NCBI RefSeq assembly: GCF_000214415.1
Contig: NC_015562.1
Coordinates: 1,054,001 to 1,118,000, forward strand
Source of the DNA: Methanotorris igneus Kol 5
GTDB lineage: Archaea > AGJL01 > Methanococci > Methanococcales > Methanococcaceae
Length of the DNA stretch: 64,000 nt
Direction: 5' to 3'
The position numbers were made by a program, and so were the translations under genes. Below the pieces are notes generated by a model that was not told the DNA's origin, searched no databases, and saw only the letters and a program-made list of their open reading frames with translations. Numbering within the stretch: position 1 is the stretch's first letter; each line of letters starts with the position of its first letter. Shown in pieces: positions 1-8,905 of the stretch.

Positions 1-1
1 T

Positions 2-604
2 TGGTATTATGTTTCTATATCAGTTACAATAGACACACCACAAAGAAATACTACAAGTGTCATTGGAGTAGATTTGGGTATATATAATCTTGTAGTTGTT
101 GCTGATGATAAAGGCAATGAGTTACTTAGAATACACGGAGATGGAATCATAGGATATAAGACAAAGTTAGAAAAGAGGGATATTAGGAGATATGTTAACG
201 TTTACAAAAATTGTTATGCAAAAATTGGCGATAAATTTAAAAGATATTCTGCATATATAAATCATGTTATATCTAAGAAAATAGTTGAAATTGCTAAAAA
301 CAGGAATGCAACTATTATAATAGAGAATCTAAAAGGACTAAAAGGAAAGTCTCGAAGCCTAAGGAACTTGTTTATGAAATGGACTTATCATGATTTGATA
401 AGTAAAATTGAATATAAAGCAAAAGAGAATGGTATTCCTGTAGTCAAAGTTAACCCAAAATATACATCTAAGAAGTGTAGCAAATGTGGTTTTATCAATA
501 AAAATCTGAAAAATGAAAGGATGTTTGTTTGTCCAAAGTGTGGTTTAGAAATTGATAGGGACTTGAATGCGGCAATAAATTTAGCTAAATCTTCTCCGCC
601 CTAA
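2..604 (+). CDS. tnpB: TnpB (IS200/IS605 OrfB) nuclease, 5' end outside the window
   Basis: RNA-guided RuvC-type nuclease of IS200/IS605 elements. The reading frame is open from base 2, so the start lies upstream. The first catalytic Asp is in IGVDLGIYN (62-88), the Glu in IIIENLKG, then a zinc finger CSKC...CPKC followed by DRDLNAAIN with the third catalytic Asp, so the RuvC site is intact in the part seen. No tnpA is visible. The frame ends in SSPP inside a hairpin-forming right end. leuA starts only about 40 bp downstream, so the element sits in the leuA promoter region. Confidence 0.9.
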   Translation, partial: WYYVSISVTIDTPQRNTTSVIGVDLGIYNLVVVADDKGNELLRIHGDGIIGYKTKLEKRDIRRYVNVYKNCYAKIGDKFKRYSAYINHVISKKIVEIAKNRNATIIIENLKGLKGKSRSLRNLFMKWTYHDLISKIEYKAKENGIPVVKVNPKYTSKKCSKCGFINKNLKNERMFVCPKCGLEIDRDLNAAINLAKSSPP

Positions 605-624
605 AGAGCAGAGCTTCTTAGGAG
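591..624. mobile_element. Probable right end of the tnpB element
   Basis: An imperfect hairpin (CTTCTCCGCCC...AGAGCTTCTTAGGAG) overlaps the tnpB stop codon, as IS200/IS605 right ends and the 3' ends of omega-RNAs usually do. CTCCGC/GCGGAG hairpins of the same look occur at 62195-62235 and 62388-62410. The exact border cannot be set without an empty site. Confidence 0.5.
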
Positions 625-642
625 TAAATAAAGGTGAAACAA

Positions 643-2199
643 ATGGAACCTTACTGCAAAATAAACGACATAATCAAGGAGGCAATAAAAGATATAACCC
701 CACCAGAAAGCATTAAGATATTTGATACAACTCTAAGGGATGGAGAACAAACACCAGGAGTTTCTTTAACACCTGATGAGAAAGTTGAAATTGCTATAGC
801 GTTAAACAATATTGGTGTTGATGTTATAGAGGCGGGATTTCCCGTATCTTCCCTTGGAGAACAGGAGGCAGTGAAGAAAATAACTTCCCTTGACTTAGAT
901 GCAGAAATTTGTGGACTTGCAAGAGCAGTAAAGAAAGATATTGACGTAGCTATTGATTGTGGAGTTGATAGGATACACACATTTATAGCAACATCTCCAT
1001 TGCATAGGAAGTATAAGTTAAAGATGGATAAAGAAGAGGTTATAAACAAGGCTGTTGAGGCAATAGAATACATAAAAAGCCATGGCATTAAAGTTGAGTT
1101 TTCAGCAGAGGATGCGACAAGAACTGAAATTGATTATTTGATAGAGGTTTATAAAAATGCGGTTGATGCTGGGGCGGATGTTATAAACGTCCCAGATACA
1201 GTTGGAGTTATGATACCTAAGGCAATGGAGTATTTAATAAGGGAGATTAAAAAAGAGATAGATGTTCCAATTTCAGTGCACTGCCACAACGATTTTGGGC
1301 TTGCAGTTGCTAACTCCATAGCAGCAGTTGAGGCAGGGGCAGAGCAGATACATTGCACAGTGAATGGTATTGGAGAGAGAGCAGGGAACGCATCATTAGA
1401 AGAGGTTGTTATGATTTTAAAGAGCATATATGGACTAAATACAAAGATAAAAACTGAAAAATTAACCGATTTATCAAGATTGGTATCAAGATTAACAGGC
1501 ATAAAAACTCAGCCAAACAAGGCAGTCGTTGGAGAAAATGCCTTTGCTCATGAGAGTGGAATACATGCACACGGTGTTTTAGAGCATGCTTTAACCTATG
1601 AACCAATTCCACCTGAACTCGTAGGGCAAAAAAGAAAAATTATCCTTGGAAAACACACTGGAGCACATGCAATAAAAGCAAAACTTAAAGAACTCGGTAT
1701 TGAGGTTGGGAAAAACGTTACAGAAGAGCAATTTAAAGAGATCATAAATAGAATAAAATCACTTGGAGATAAAGGTAAGAGAGTCACTGATGCCGATGTT
1801 GAGGCAATAGTAGAGGATGTTACAAAAAGAACATTAAAATCAGAGAGAGTTGTAGATTTAGAGCAAATTGCAGTTATGACAGGGAATAGGGTAATCCCAA
1901 CAGCATCAGTTGCTTTAAGGATAAATGAGGAAGTTAAGAAGGCATCTGCTATTGGTGTAGGTCCAGTTGATGCAGCAGTTAAGGCAATCCAGTCAGTTAT
2001 TGGGGAGAAGATAAAGTTGAAAGAATACCACATAAATGCCATCACTGGAGGAACTGATGCGTTAGCAGAGGTCATTGTTACGTTAGAAGGTTATGGTAAA
2101 GAGGTAACAACAAAGGCAGCGAGGGAAGATATCGTTAGGGCATCAGTTGAGGCAGTAATTGAGGGGATTAATAAGATATTGAGGTCTCAAGTAAAGTAA
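643..2199 (+). CDS. leuA: 2-isopropylmalate synthase
   Basis: Condenses acetyl-CoA with 2-oxoisovalerate in leucine synthesis. The TIM-barrel part begins [14 protein letters not shown] (catalytic Arg and metal-binding Asp) and carries the metal-binding [24 protein letters not shown] lies near the end of the catalytic part. The C-terminal regulatory LeuA dimer domain (about residues 390-515) is complete. I chose ATG 643 (518 aa) over GTG 634 because GGTGA at 633-637 is its ribosome-binding site. Citramalate and homocitrate synthases are close relatives; the length and the full regulatory domain favour LeuA. No promoter is visible between the tnpB end and the start. Confidence 0.85.
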   Translation: MEPYCKINDIIKEAIKDITPPESIKIFDTTLRDGEQTPGVSLTPDEKVEIAIALNNIGVDVIEAGFPVSSLGEQEAVKKITSLDLDAEICGLARAVKKDIDVAIDCGVDRIHTFIATSPLHRKYKLKMDKEEVINKAVEAIEYIKSHGIKVEFSAEDATRTEIDYLIEVYKNAVDAGADVINVPDTVGVMIPKAMEYLIREIKKEIDVPISVHCHNDFGLAVANSIAAVEAGAEQIHCTVNGIGERAGNASLEEVVMILKSIYGLNTKIKTEKLTDLSRLVSRLTGIKTQPNKAVVGENAFAHESGIHAHGVLEHALTYEPIPPELVGQKRKIILGKHTGAHAIKAKLKELGIEVGKNVTEEQFKEIINRIKSLGDKGKRVTDADVEAIVEDVTKRTLKSERVVDLEQIAVMTGNRVIPTASVALRINEEVKKASAIGVGPVDAAVKAIQSVIGEKIKLKEYHINAITGGTDALAEVIVTLEGYGKEVTTKAAREDIVRASVEAVIEGINKILRSQVK

Positions 2200-2201
2200 C
2201 A

Positions 2202-2382
2202 TATAGTCGTGTGCGGAATTAATATACGGCAAAACCTATAGGTTTTGCCATTAATTTTTAAACTTATTTATACATTAGTGAATTTCAAATAATCATTATT
2301 CTTCATTAAAATTTGAAATAACTCATAAAACCTTAAAAATTTACTAATAACATATTTCCAATTTCTAACGCACACGACTATA
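2202..2382. repeat. MITE, TATAGTCGTGTGCG family, 181 bp
   Basis: Perfect 14-bp terminal inverted repeats TATAGTCGTGTGCG / CGCACACGACTATA enclose AT-rich DNA without coding capacity. A smaller palindrome (GGCAAAACC TATA GGTTTTGCC) lies near the left end. The element starts 2 bp after the leuA stop codon. Related copies are at 17315, 26205, 48108, 50767 and 56492. Confidence 0.85.
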
Positions 2383-2813
2383 ATTTAATTTTCAATGTAG
2401 CATATTAGGTAAGTAAAGATTTATATGACAATGAATATCTACAACCTAACCTCCCTCGCTGAAAATTTTTATTTTTTAATTTAATTGATTTTTAGGAGTT
2501 ATTTTTTAATTTTATGGATTTTTATCAAATTTCGAAGGGTGCTTTATTTTGAAAGATTTGCATATTTAAATTTAATGATTTATTGAGATTTTTGGATTTA
2601 AAAACCTAATAGATTATATTTCAAATTTTCCCCGATTAATAGGGTTTATTTAACAATTTAAAACGATTTTAAAAAATTACTTCGAATTTAAACGATTTTT
2701 AGGGAAGTGCAGAGGTATATAAATGAACAGTGTTAATACCCCTTCGAAAATTAACGTCCCAAAAAGAAGCAAATAGAAACCTTTATATAGGAAAAAGAGC
2801 AAAATATTGTCCT
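2383..2813 (+). promoter_or_regulatory. CRISPR leader
   Basis: About 430 bp of low-complexity AT-rich DNA without a gene lies on the side of the array with uniform repeats. A TATA box (TATATAAA, 2716-2723) sits about 90 bp before the first repeat. Position and composition fit a leader that drives rightward transcription; no leader motif was compared. Confidence 0.6.
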
Positions 2814-3331
2814 GTTAAAATCAGACCCATAGGGGGATGGAAATTGTTATCACCTCCTTTTTGTTTTTTGAGTGGTTTGATAACAGTTAAAATCAGACCC
2901 ATAGGGGGATGGAAATTTTACATTTTAAGTTGCACTGTTTAAAATATATCACAGTTAAAATCAGACCCATAGGGGGATGGAAATAACAACTTGCTGAGGA
3001 GTGTGGTGTTTCAACTGTTGCGTTAAAATCAGACCCATAGGGGGATGGAAATTTTTGAAATCATCTATTATAGATGCATTAAGATCTTCAAAATAGTTAA
3101 AATCAGACCCATAGGGGGATGGAAATAATAAGGCAAGTCTTGAATTAAACTCTCAATTAGAAAGTTAAAATCAGACCCTTAGGGGGATGGAAATAGATTC
3201 TGATTTTAAAAAAGGGAAAAAAGCATTCAAAGTTAAAATCAGACCCTTAGGGGGATGGAAATTATTTCTTCTGTATATCTCTTCTTAAATCCTCAATCTC
3301 GTTAAAATCAGACCCTTAGGGGGATGGAAAT

Positions 3332-3410
3332 TTTATATTTATCTAAAAGAGGCATTGCTGAGCGAAGCGAAGCAATGCATCCCATTTTGATGAAACTTTT
3401 TTTAAAAGTT
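3332..3410. repeat. Hairpin element inside the CRISPR array, copy 1
   Basis: Where a spacer would be expected there is a hairpin (GCATTGCtgagcgaagcgaaGCAATGC) followed by a second one (GAAACTTT...AAAGTTTC). The next repeat has lost its 5' half, but the following spacer (3439-3475) has the normal 37 nt. This suggests an insertion that replaced half a repeat. Confidence 0.7.
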
Positions 3411-3567
3411 TCAATTAGAGCCATAGGGGGATGGAAACACCACTTGATAAATCATAAAATGGGCATTTCTTATAAGTTAAAATCAGACCCTTAGGGATGA
3501 AAATAGAAAAAAGAAGTTTTTTATCAAAATTAAGTGATTTGTTAAAATCAGCCCTTGGGATGGAAAT

Positions 3568-3654
3568 TTTATTTTTACCTAAAAGAGGCACTGCCGAGCG
3601 TAGCGAGGCAGTGCATCCCTTTGATGAAACTTTTTAAAAGTTTCTTTTAAAGGT
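3568..3654. repeat. Hairpin element inside the CRISPR array, copy 2
   Basis: Second copy of the element at 3332, with compensating changes that keep the hairpin (GCACTGCCgagcgtagcgaGGCAGTGC). It too is preceded by ATGGAAATTTTAT and followed by a chimeric repeat, so either the element inserted twice or the unit was duplicated inside the array. Confidence 0.7.
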
Positions 3655-3655
3655 T

Positions 3656-4417
3656 TCAATTAGAGCCATAGGGGGATGGAAACACTTTTCTCAAATGGAT
3701 ACAATCCCCAACATCAACAATTTCCAATTTTTCATCCGTTTGCAATACAATACCCTCATAGGTAATATCAACAACATGACCAAAAATCTCTCTGTTTGGA
3801 GTTATTATTTTCACGTATTCATTTAACGTCAAAGAATTTTCCTTATATTCCTTCAAAATATTCTCTGGACTTAAATTGTTTAAATAACTCTCAAAAATCT
3901 CCAAAAATGTTTTTAAAATTTCCATCTTATCGAATTCCTTCCCTTCAACTTCTTTTAATGATGTTGCAATATCTCTAATCTCCTCCCTAATTTTATTATT
4001 CACATTAATTCCAATCCCAAGAACCATAAAACCATATTCCACATTAATCTCACTCAAAATTCCACAGATTTTTTTATTATTGACTATTATATCATTAGGC
4101 CATTTTATACCATAGTTTTTATTTGAGTAGTTTTTTAAGGTTTTAACCATGCAGATTGGTGCCAAAAAATTCAATACTGGGAATTTATCCACATCAGATT
4201 CCAAAACAATTGAAAAATACAATCCTCCAAAATCAGAAAACCACACCCTATTTAGCCTACCCCTTCCAGAGGTTTGCTCATCTGCAACCACTACAATATC
4301 CCTCTTCCCCTCCTTTGCAAGTTTATACGCGTAGGTGTTTGTAGAATCTATCCTATTCAAATGGATAATTTCAAATCTCCCCAATATCTCCCTCCACTTT
4401 AAAATTCTCAATTGCAT
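3656..4417 (-). CDS. birA: Biotin--protein ligase (BirA-type, no DNA-binding domain)
   Basis: Activates biotin to biotinyl-AMP and transfers it to the biotin carrier lysine, in methanogens the pyruvate carboxylase subunit. Seen: STNTYA (25-30), the biotinyl-AMP loop GRGRLNR (51-57), KWPNDI and GIGINVN; there is no N-terminal winged helix. The last eight residues (FPSPYGSN) and the stop codon are encoded by the terminal chimeric CRISPR repeat (3656-3682), so the native C-terminus was replaced. The start at 4417 overlaps the upstream OB-fold gene by 47 bp; a later TTG start near residue 12 is possible. Confidence 0.85.
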   Translation of the reverse strand: MQLRILKWREILGRFEIIHLNRIDSTNTYAYKLAKEGKRDIVVVADEQTSGRGRLNRVWFSDFGGLYFSIVLESDVDKFPVLNFLAPICMVKTLKNYSNKNYGIKWPNDIIVNNKKICGILSEINVEYGFMVLGIGINVNNKIREEIRDIATSLKEVEGKEFDKMEILKTFLEIFESYLNNLSPENILKEYKENSLTLNEYVKIITPNREIFGHVVDITYEGIVLQTDEKLEIVDVGDCIHLRKVFPSPYGSN

Positions 4418-4784
4418 TTAAAAATAGATGGTTTATTGAGACCCTCCTAACAATTTCTGGGGAGATATAAAGTTCATCTCTAATACCCTTCTTCAATTTC
4501 CCAACTACCAAAACAATATCCCCAATATCAAATTTCTCAAGGTATTTTGCCATTCCTCTAAATCCAACAACCCTAACATCCCCAGTAAAGTCATCAACAG
4601 TTATTGAACAAACCTCTTTTGCTTTGTTTTCATACTTTGATATTACAACCCCATAGATAGCAACCCTTGAAACTTTACCATAAACTGGATGCTCCAAATA
4701 ATTACTCTCCCATTTACCCTCAGTTACCACATAATTCCCCTCATCTAATGCCTTTAATGGAATTCTTTTGGCAGTTAGCCTCAT
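4371..4784 (-). CDS. OB-fold protein, possible third subunit of an RPA-like complex
   Basis: A 137-residue protein with one OB-fold (VAIYGVVISKYEN...CSITVDDFTGDVRVVGF). VDDFTGDVRV matches the VDDGSGNIKV strand of the zinc-finger RPA-like protein two genes upstream. It is the third gene of a minus-strand cluster (5162, 4830, 4371). The Thermococcales order is RPA41-RPA14-RPA32; this one lies in the RPA32 position but is much shorter, with no C-terminal winged helix. It overlaps birA at its end. Function inferred from fold and position. Confidence 0.55.
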   Translation of the reverse strand: MRLTAKRIPLKALDEGNYVVTEGKWESNYLEHPVYGKVSRVAIYGVVISKYENKAKEVCSITVDDFTGDVRVVGFRGMAKYLEKFDIGDIVLVVGKLKKGIRDELYISPEIVRRVSINHLFLNAIENFKVEGDIGEI

Positions 4785-4829
4785 AAACTCACCTTAGTTT
4801 AGTTTATTTTTATTAGTATTTTTATTAGT

Positions 4830-5147
4830 TTAGTTTATCTTGTTTTTTTTATTCAGCTTTTGAATTATGTCCTCAAACTCCATCAACAACTCCTCATCCG
4901 CATCATCCACCACAACAACATTTCCCAAAATTATTATGCCTTTTGGTGTGAGTTTTGTAGTTCCAAAAACCAAAACTTTGCTATTTATATTCAATTGAAC
5001 ATCGTTGGAATTTTTTCTTAAAGATACCAAAATTTCCCCACTATCATCTTCAACCTTTATCTTTTCACCAATATCTTTAACTCTCCCTATTACAGCAACT
5101 TTTTCATCAATATCCTTTATCTCACTTATTTTTTTTAATTTATACAT
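4830..5147 (-). CDS. Small OB-fold protein, RPA14-like
   Basis: A 105-residue single OB-fold (KVAVIGRVKDIGEKIKVEDD; GEILVSLRK; KVLVFGTTKL). It lies 14 bp after the end of the RPA41-like gene and 45 bp before the third OB-fold gene, so the three are probably one operon. Small single OB-fold subunits serve as the middle partner of heterotrimeric RPA in Thermococcales and eukaryotes. The assignment rests on fold and context. Confidence 0.55.
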   Translation of the reverse strand: MYKLKKISEIKDIDEKVAVIGRVKDIGEKIKVEDDSGEILVSLRKNSNDVQLNINSKVLVFGTTKLTPKGIIILGNVVVVDDADEELLMEFEDIIQKLNKKNKIN

Positions 5148-5161
5148 AAACTATCCACCAA

Positions 5162-6253
5162 TTATTCTTTGTTATGTTGTTCTTTTTTCCTTTTAAATTC
5201 CTCAATTGGATTTGTCTCTTCCCAATATCTCGCTTTAAATACTGGGGATTGCAAATAGTCATCAAACACCACAATTCCCTTAACAACAACATCCATACCC
5301 AAAAGTTTCTCATTTAAATACTTCTCTAAATCCTCCCCTTCAATAACCAATCTCTTTAACTCATTAAAATCAATCGCATCGGTATTGTCATTCAAAACAA
5401 CCTTTATATTGCCAGAACCATCATCAACCGTCACATTGCACAAAAATATCCATTTTAAATCCTCACTTTCCTCGTCAACTTTATTTCCACAACCACATAT
5501 AGCATAACCCTTCTTTAAAACCATCTTTTTATTACATTTTTCACATACTGGGAAATAAGGCTCAGAACTATGGATTGCAACAATAATTCCCCTAATCTCT
5601 GCTCCTTCCCCTTCTTTTAACTCATCTATTTTTTTCCTTTCAAATGAAAGTTTCTTCTCATTAACCATTCTTATAAGTTCTTCAATTGGAGGTAAATCTG
5701 CCTTAACCTTAACAATATCTCCCTCTCTAATGGATAAGTGAACCCTATCTTTGTATATTTTTGGAGCGTAAGCATTCTTTATTAAAACACAATCTCCTTC
5801 CTTCAAATTTTTAGTTTTAATTAATTCAATGTCCTCATTCCACAGTGACAACAAAGCTCTTCTTGTCCCATCATTTAAGAGAATATTAACTACTTTATTC
5901 CCATTAACTTCCTTCACATCAAAAATTCTCTCAATCCTTGCAACAGCATTAATTTCGATCATCCTCTCCAAAACATCCTCTAATGGAATGATATCTACAT
6001 CAATCTCATCCAATTCAACTTCTTCTTCCATTTCCTCTTTTTCTTTACCTTTCTTTTCTTCTTCTTTTTCTTCATCTCCTCCATCTTCATCCTTTAATTC
6101 TTTCAATTCTTTAAATATTAACAAAGTTGCCGCTTCTTTATTTAACAACCCACCATATTCCTTAACTTTTTTGTCAATTAATTCATCAAGTTCTTTTTCT
6201 GAAATTTTTAACTTATCCATTATCTTTTTTCTCACTTCTTCTAAATCCACCAT
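5162..6253 (-). CDS. Replication protein A large-subunit-like ssDNA-binding protein
   Basis: Single-stranded DNA-binding protein of 363 residues, close to the length I remember for Pyrococcus RPA41. The N-terminal helical segment (1-50) is followed by an acidic Lys/Glu linker (52-85), a first OB-fold (about 100-185), and a second OB-fold region with a zinc finger C237-x2-C240...C253-x-C255. VDDGSGNIKVVL is a typical OB strand after the finger. First gene of the three-gene cluster. M. jannaschii has, as far as I recall, a single large RPA polypeptide; whether this organism also has that one cannot be seen here. Confidence 0.75.
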   Translation of the reverse strand: MVDLEEVRKKIMDKLKISEKELDELIDKKVKEYGGLLNKEAATLLIFKELKELKDEDGGDEEKEEEKKGKEKEEMEEEVELDEIDVDIIPLEDVLERMIEINAVARIERIFDVKEVNGNKVVNILLNDGTRRALLSLWNEDIELIKTKNLKEGDCVLIKNAYAPKIYKDRVHLSIREGDIVKVKADLPPIEELIRMVNEKKLSFERKKIDELKEGEGAEIRGIIVAIHSSEPYFPVCEKCNKKMVLKKGYAICGCGNKVDEESEDLKWIFLCNVTVDDGSGNIKVVLNDNTDAIDFNELKRLVIEGEDLEKYLNEKLLGMDVVVKGIVVFDDYLQSPVFKARYWEETNPIEEFKRKKEQHNKE

Positions 6254-6540
6254 AATTCCACCGTATTTTTAAGGAAAGCTGGGTATATATTGTTATTATA
6301 GTCGTTCTGCAATAGTTTAAATTAATTCCTTGCTAAACATGATTAAATTGAAAATTTAGGCAACTATCTATGAAACTTGCAGGGCATATAAACTCTCAAA
6401 TTTACAAAGCCAATAAATGAGGTTATTACCATTTCTAAAACTGCACACATTATAACAGTTCATCCAAATCATTTATTCTTGAAAATACATTTATAGTCCA
6501 TTATTTATATATGTTTATATACCCCAAAGGATGTGATACG
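6254..6540. other. Divergent intergenic region between the RPA cluster and purT
   Basis: No gene seen. It contains a lone MITE-like end (TATAGTCGTTCTGC, from about 6298) whose partner I could not find, and the purT promoter, with TTATTTATATATG at about 6502-6514. Confidence 0.5.
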
Positions 6541-7707
6541 ATGATAGGAACCCCTCTTTTAGACGGCGCAACAAAGATACTACTCTTAGGTAGTGGAGAA
6601 TTAGGAAAAGAAGTTGTTATTGAAGCCCAAAGGTTAGGAGTTGAGTGCATTGCGGTGGATAGATACCAAAATGCCCCAGCAATGCAAGTTGCTCATAGAA
6701 GTTATGTTATTGACATGAAGGATAGGGATGCATTGAGAGCAATAATTGAGAGAGAGAATCCTGACTACATTGTCCCTGAAATTGAAGCAATAAACACAGA
6801 CACATTAATAGAAATGGAAAAAGAAGGATACACAGTTATTCCTACTGCAAAAGCCACAAAAATCACTATGGATAGGGAAGGAATAAGAAGATTGGCAGCA
6901 GAGGAATTAAAATTAAAAACTGCAAAATATGAATTCGCAACATCATTAGATGAGTTAAAAGAGGCAGTAGAAAAAATAGGCATTCCATGTGTTGTAAAGC
7001 CAATCATGTCATCTTCTGGAAAAGGGCAAAGTGTTATTAAATCCAAAGAAGATATTGAAAAGGCATGGGAGATTGCTCAAAAAGGTGCAAGAGGATTGGC
7101 AAATAAAGTTATCGTTGAGGAGTTTATTAACTTTGATTATGAGATAACTCTTTTAACAGCAAGAACTGTTGAAGGGACAAAGTTCTGCGAGCCAATTGGG
7201 CACATTCAAATAGATGGTGACTACCACGAAAGTTGGCAACCACATCCAATGAGTGAAGAACTTAAAAAGGACGCCCAAGATATTGCCAAAAAAATCACCG
7301 ATGCGTTAGGAGGTTATGGAATATTTGGTGTTGAGTTGTTTGTTAGGGGAGATGAAGTAATATTCAGTGAGGTTTCCCCAAGACCACACGACACTGGAAT
7401 GGTTACCATGGTTACGCAAGAAATGAGTGAATTTGAAATCCATGTTAGGGCAATCTTAGGGTTACCTGTCTCAACAAAACTCATCTCATGTGGAGCGAGC
7501 CACGTAATAAAATCAGACATACATAAGTGGAATCCAAAATATGACATAAGCGAAGCATTGAAAGTTCCAAACACAAAGATAAGGTTATTCGGAAAGCCAG
7601 TTGCTACTGTTGGTAGAAGGATGGGAGTTGCTCTTGCAACTGCTGATAGTATTGAAGAAGCAAGAAAAAATGCTGAGAAGTGTGCTCATGCTGTAAAGAT
7701 TAAATAA
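6541..7707 (+). CDS. purT: Formate-dependent phosphoribosylglycinamide formyltransferase
   Basis: ATP-grasp enzyme that makes formyl-GAR from formate, ATP and GAR, the third step of purine synthesis in methanogens. Seen: GSGELGKEV at residues 16-24, IVPEIEAI, the ATP-grasp core [12 protein letters not shown] and VEEFINFD, and [13 protein letters not shown] near the metal site. I chose ATG 6541 (388 aa) over ATG 6511 because the latter lies in the TATA region. Full-length and unremarkable. Confidence 0.93.
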   Translation: MIGTPLLDGATKILLLGSGELGKEVVIEAQRLGVECIAVDRYQNAPAMQVAHRSYVIDMKDRDALRAIIERENPDYIVPEIEAINTDTLIEMEKEGYTVIPTAKATKITMDREGIRRLAAEELKLKTAKYEFATSLDELKEAVEKIGIPCVVKPIMSSSGKGQSVIKSKEDIEKAWEIAQKGARGLANKVIVEEFINFDYEITLLTARTVEGTKFCEPIGHIQIDGDYHESWQPHPMSEELKKDAQDIAKKITDALGGYGIFGVELFVRGDEVIFSEVSPRPHDTGMVTMVTQEMSEFEIHVRAILGLPVSTKLISCGASHVIKSDIHKWNPKYDISEALKVPNTKIRLFGKPVATVGRRMGVALATADSIEEARKNAEKCAHAVKIK

Positions 7708-7791
7708 AAGATTAAAAAAATAAATAAAAGTTAATGTAAGGTTTGATTAATGGTTTATTAATAATTCATTTTTGTCCTAATTATTATTCTT

Positions 7792-7919
7792 CGCTCATGT
7801 TCATTCAAGATTACCTAATATAAATAGTGTACTATTATCGTGGCTTTGCGGGCTGCATATAAAAAATTATCATGGTAAAACTTGTTTGCCGTATAAGTAA
7901 TGATATTTGAAGATGAGCG
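7792..7919. repeat. MITE, CGCTCAT family, copy 1
   Basis: 128 bp bounded by CGCTCATGTTCA and its imperfect inverse TTGAAGATGAGCG. An inverted copy lies at 63273-63403. Inside are TGGCTTTGCGGGCTGC and AACTTGTTTGCCGTATAAG. It has no coding capacity and lies at the left border of the accessory island. Confidence 0.8.
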
Positions 7920-7950
7920 TTAACTGAATATATATGGTAAGGTGATATTA

Positions 7951-8289
7951 TTGTTAGAAAACATATTTAATGTTCCTTTATTATTTGGGACTATTTTTTT
8001 AATATTTACAATTTATAAATATGTATTATTAGAAACCAGTATGAAAAAAAAGATGTTAGTAGCTGTCATTTGTATTACATATGGATTACTAACAAAGTTA
8101 ATGGGAAATTTTGATATAAGTATTATTATTATTTCAACAGATTTTTTAGCTTATGGTATATATTGTTATATTAGGCAGCAATTGTTTAGAAAATTGTACT
8201 CTAAACTTCACAATATAGTAAATTTACTCACTATAGTATTTTCTTTTTTAGTTTCATTACTTATTTTACTAATAGCATTGATTAAGTAA
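7951..8289 (+). CDS. Small membrane protein of unknown function
   Basis: Not a family I recognise. About 112 residues with roughly four hydrophobic segments (LLFGTIFLIFTIYKYVLL, MLVAVICITYGLL, ISIIIISTDFLAYGIY, and the C-terminal LLTIVFSFLVSLLILLIALI) separated by Lys/Arg-rich turns. TTG 7951 is the likely start behind the GGTGAT ribosome-binding site (7941-7946). It precedes a SpoIIM gene by 17 bp, and a similar pair of small membrane protein and SpoIIM recurs at 9962-10803. By position an immunity or partner role is conceivable. Confidence 0.6.
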   Translation: MLENIFNVPLLFGTIFLIFTIYKYVLLETSMKKKMLVAVICITYGLLTKLMGNFDISIIIISTDFLAYGIYCYIRQQLFRKLYSKLHNIVNLLTIVFSFLVSLLILLIALIK

Positions 8290-8306
8290 GAAATTTTAGT
8301 GAAACC

Positions 8307-8846
8307 ATGGAAAAACTACTATCAATATTAACCATCCTTATCTTCTCAGTAGGTTTCACCTCAGGATTTATATTCATAAACGACTTCTCAAAAAACTACA
8401 ATAGAGAAGAAATAAATCAAAATTTAAGTATAAATTTCAATTTCCCTACAATCCTACTAACTAATCTAAAAGTTATCCTTCTAATGTTGGCAGGAGCTAT
8501 AACTTTCGGATTATCCACTTTTATAAATTTAATATTTAATGGTTTTAATGTTGGTATCTTAATCGGTTCTACATTTCTAACTAATGAACCGTTAAAATTA
8601 ATAACTGCTTTAATTCTTCCACACGGAATATTTGAAATTCCAGCAATGCTTATATCAGCAACAGCAGGCTTTAAAATTCCTTATGAAGTTATTCTTTATC
8701 TCTTAGATAAAAAAGAAAAACCTATAACAGAGGAAGATATAAAAGAGTTTTTAAAATTAGCTTTAATTTCAATAATCCTAATCATAATAGCAGCTTTTGT
8801 AGAGGTTTATCTTACTCCAAAGATAGCGAATTATTTATTAACATAA
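8307..8846 (+). CDS. SpoIIM/DUF95 family membrane protein, copy 1
   Basis: Integral membrane protein of 179 residues: TM1 at 8-25, TM2 at about 52-75 (VILLMLAGAITFGLSTFINL), an amphipathic NGFNVGILIGS segment, the family-typical LPHGIFEIPAMLISATAGF (105-123), and a last TM at 152-168. Bacterial DUF95 proteins are core parts of circular-bacteriocin clusters (AS-48, circularin A, carnocyclin), where they act in maturation, export or self-protection; the family also occurs elsewhere. The second copy at 10267 is almost identical in its last two thirds, at DNA level too, which implies recent duplication or gene conversion. Confidence 0.85.
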   Translation: MEKLLSILTILIFSVGFTSGFIFINDFSKNYNREEINQNLSINFNFPTILLTNLKVILLMLAGAITFGLSTFINLIFNGFNVGILIGSTFLTNEPLKLITALILPHGIFEIPAMLISATAGFKIPYEVILYLLDKKEKPITEEDIKEFLKLALISIILIIIAAFVEVYLTPKIANYLLT

Positions 8847-8905
8847 GATTTAAATAGATAATTGAGGAATAGGAATAATGAAACTAAAAATTAGGTGATT
8901 TAAAA

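Larger units (their letters stand above)
2814..3682 (+). CRISPR. Small CRISPR array, decayed at its distal end, no cas genes nearby
   Basis: Eight regular 31-nt repeats start at 2814, 2886, 2954, 3022, 3096, 3164, 3232 and 3301. They begin GTTAAAATCAGACCC and end GGGGGATGGAAAT, with spacers of 37-43 nt. The first five read CCCATAG, the next three CCCTTAG. Two shortened repeats follow at 3476-3504 (29 nt) and 3541-3567 (27 nt). Two chimeric repeats (3411-3438, 3655-3682) keep only the CCATAGGGGGATGGAAA half. Sequence decay toward the right puts the leader on the left. No cas gene is in the window, so processing must depend on proteins encoded elsewhere. Confidence 0.95.

Noticed and set aside
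2730-2942. A 70-codon frame across the first CRISPR repeats
   Set aside because: It is made of leader, repeats and spacers; the repeat encodes the same peptide each time by chance.
2383-6540. cas genes near the CRISPR array
   Set aside because: Neighbours are leuA, birA and an RPA-like cluster; nothing resembles Cas1, Cas2, Cas6 or an effector.
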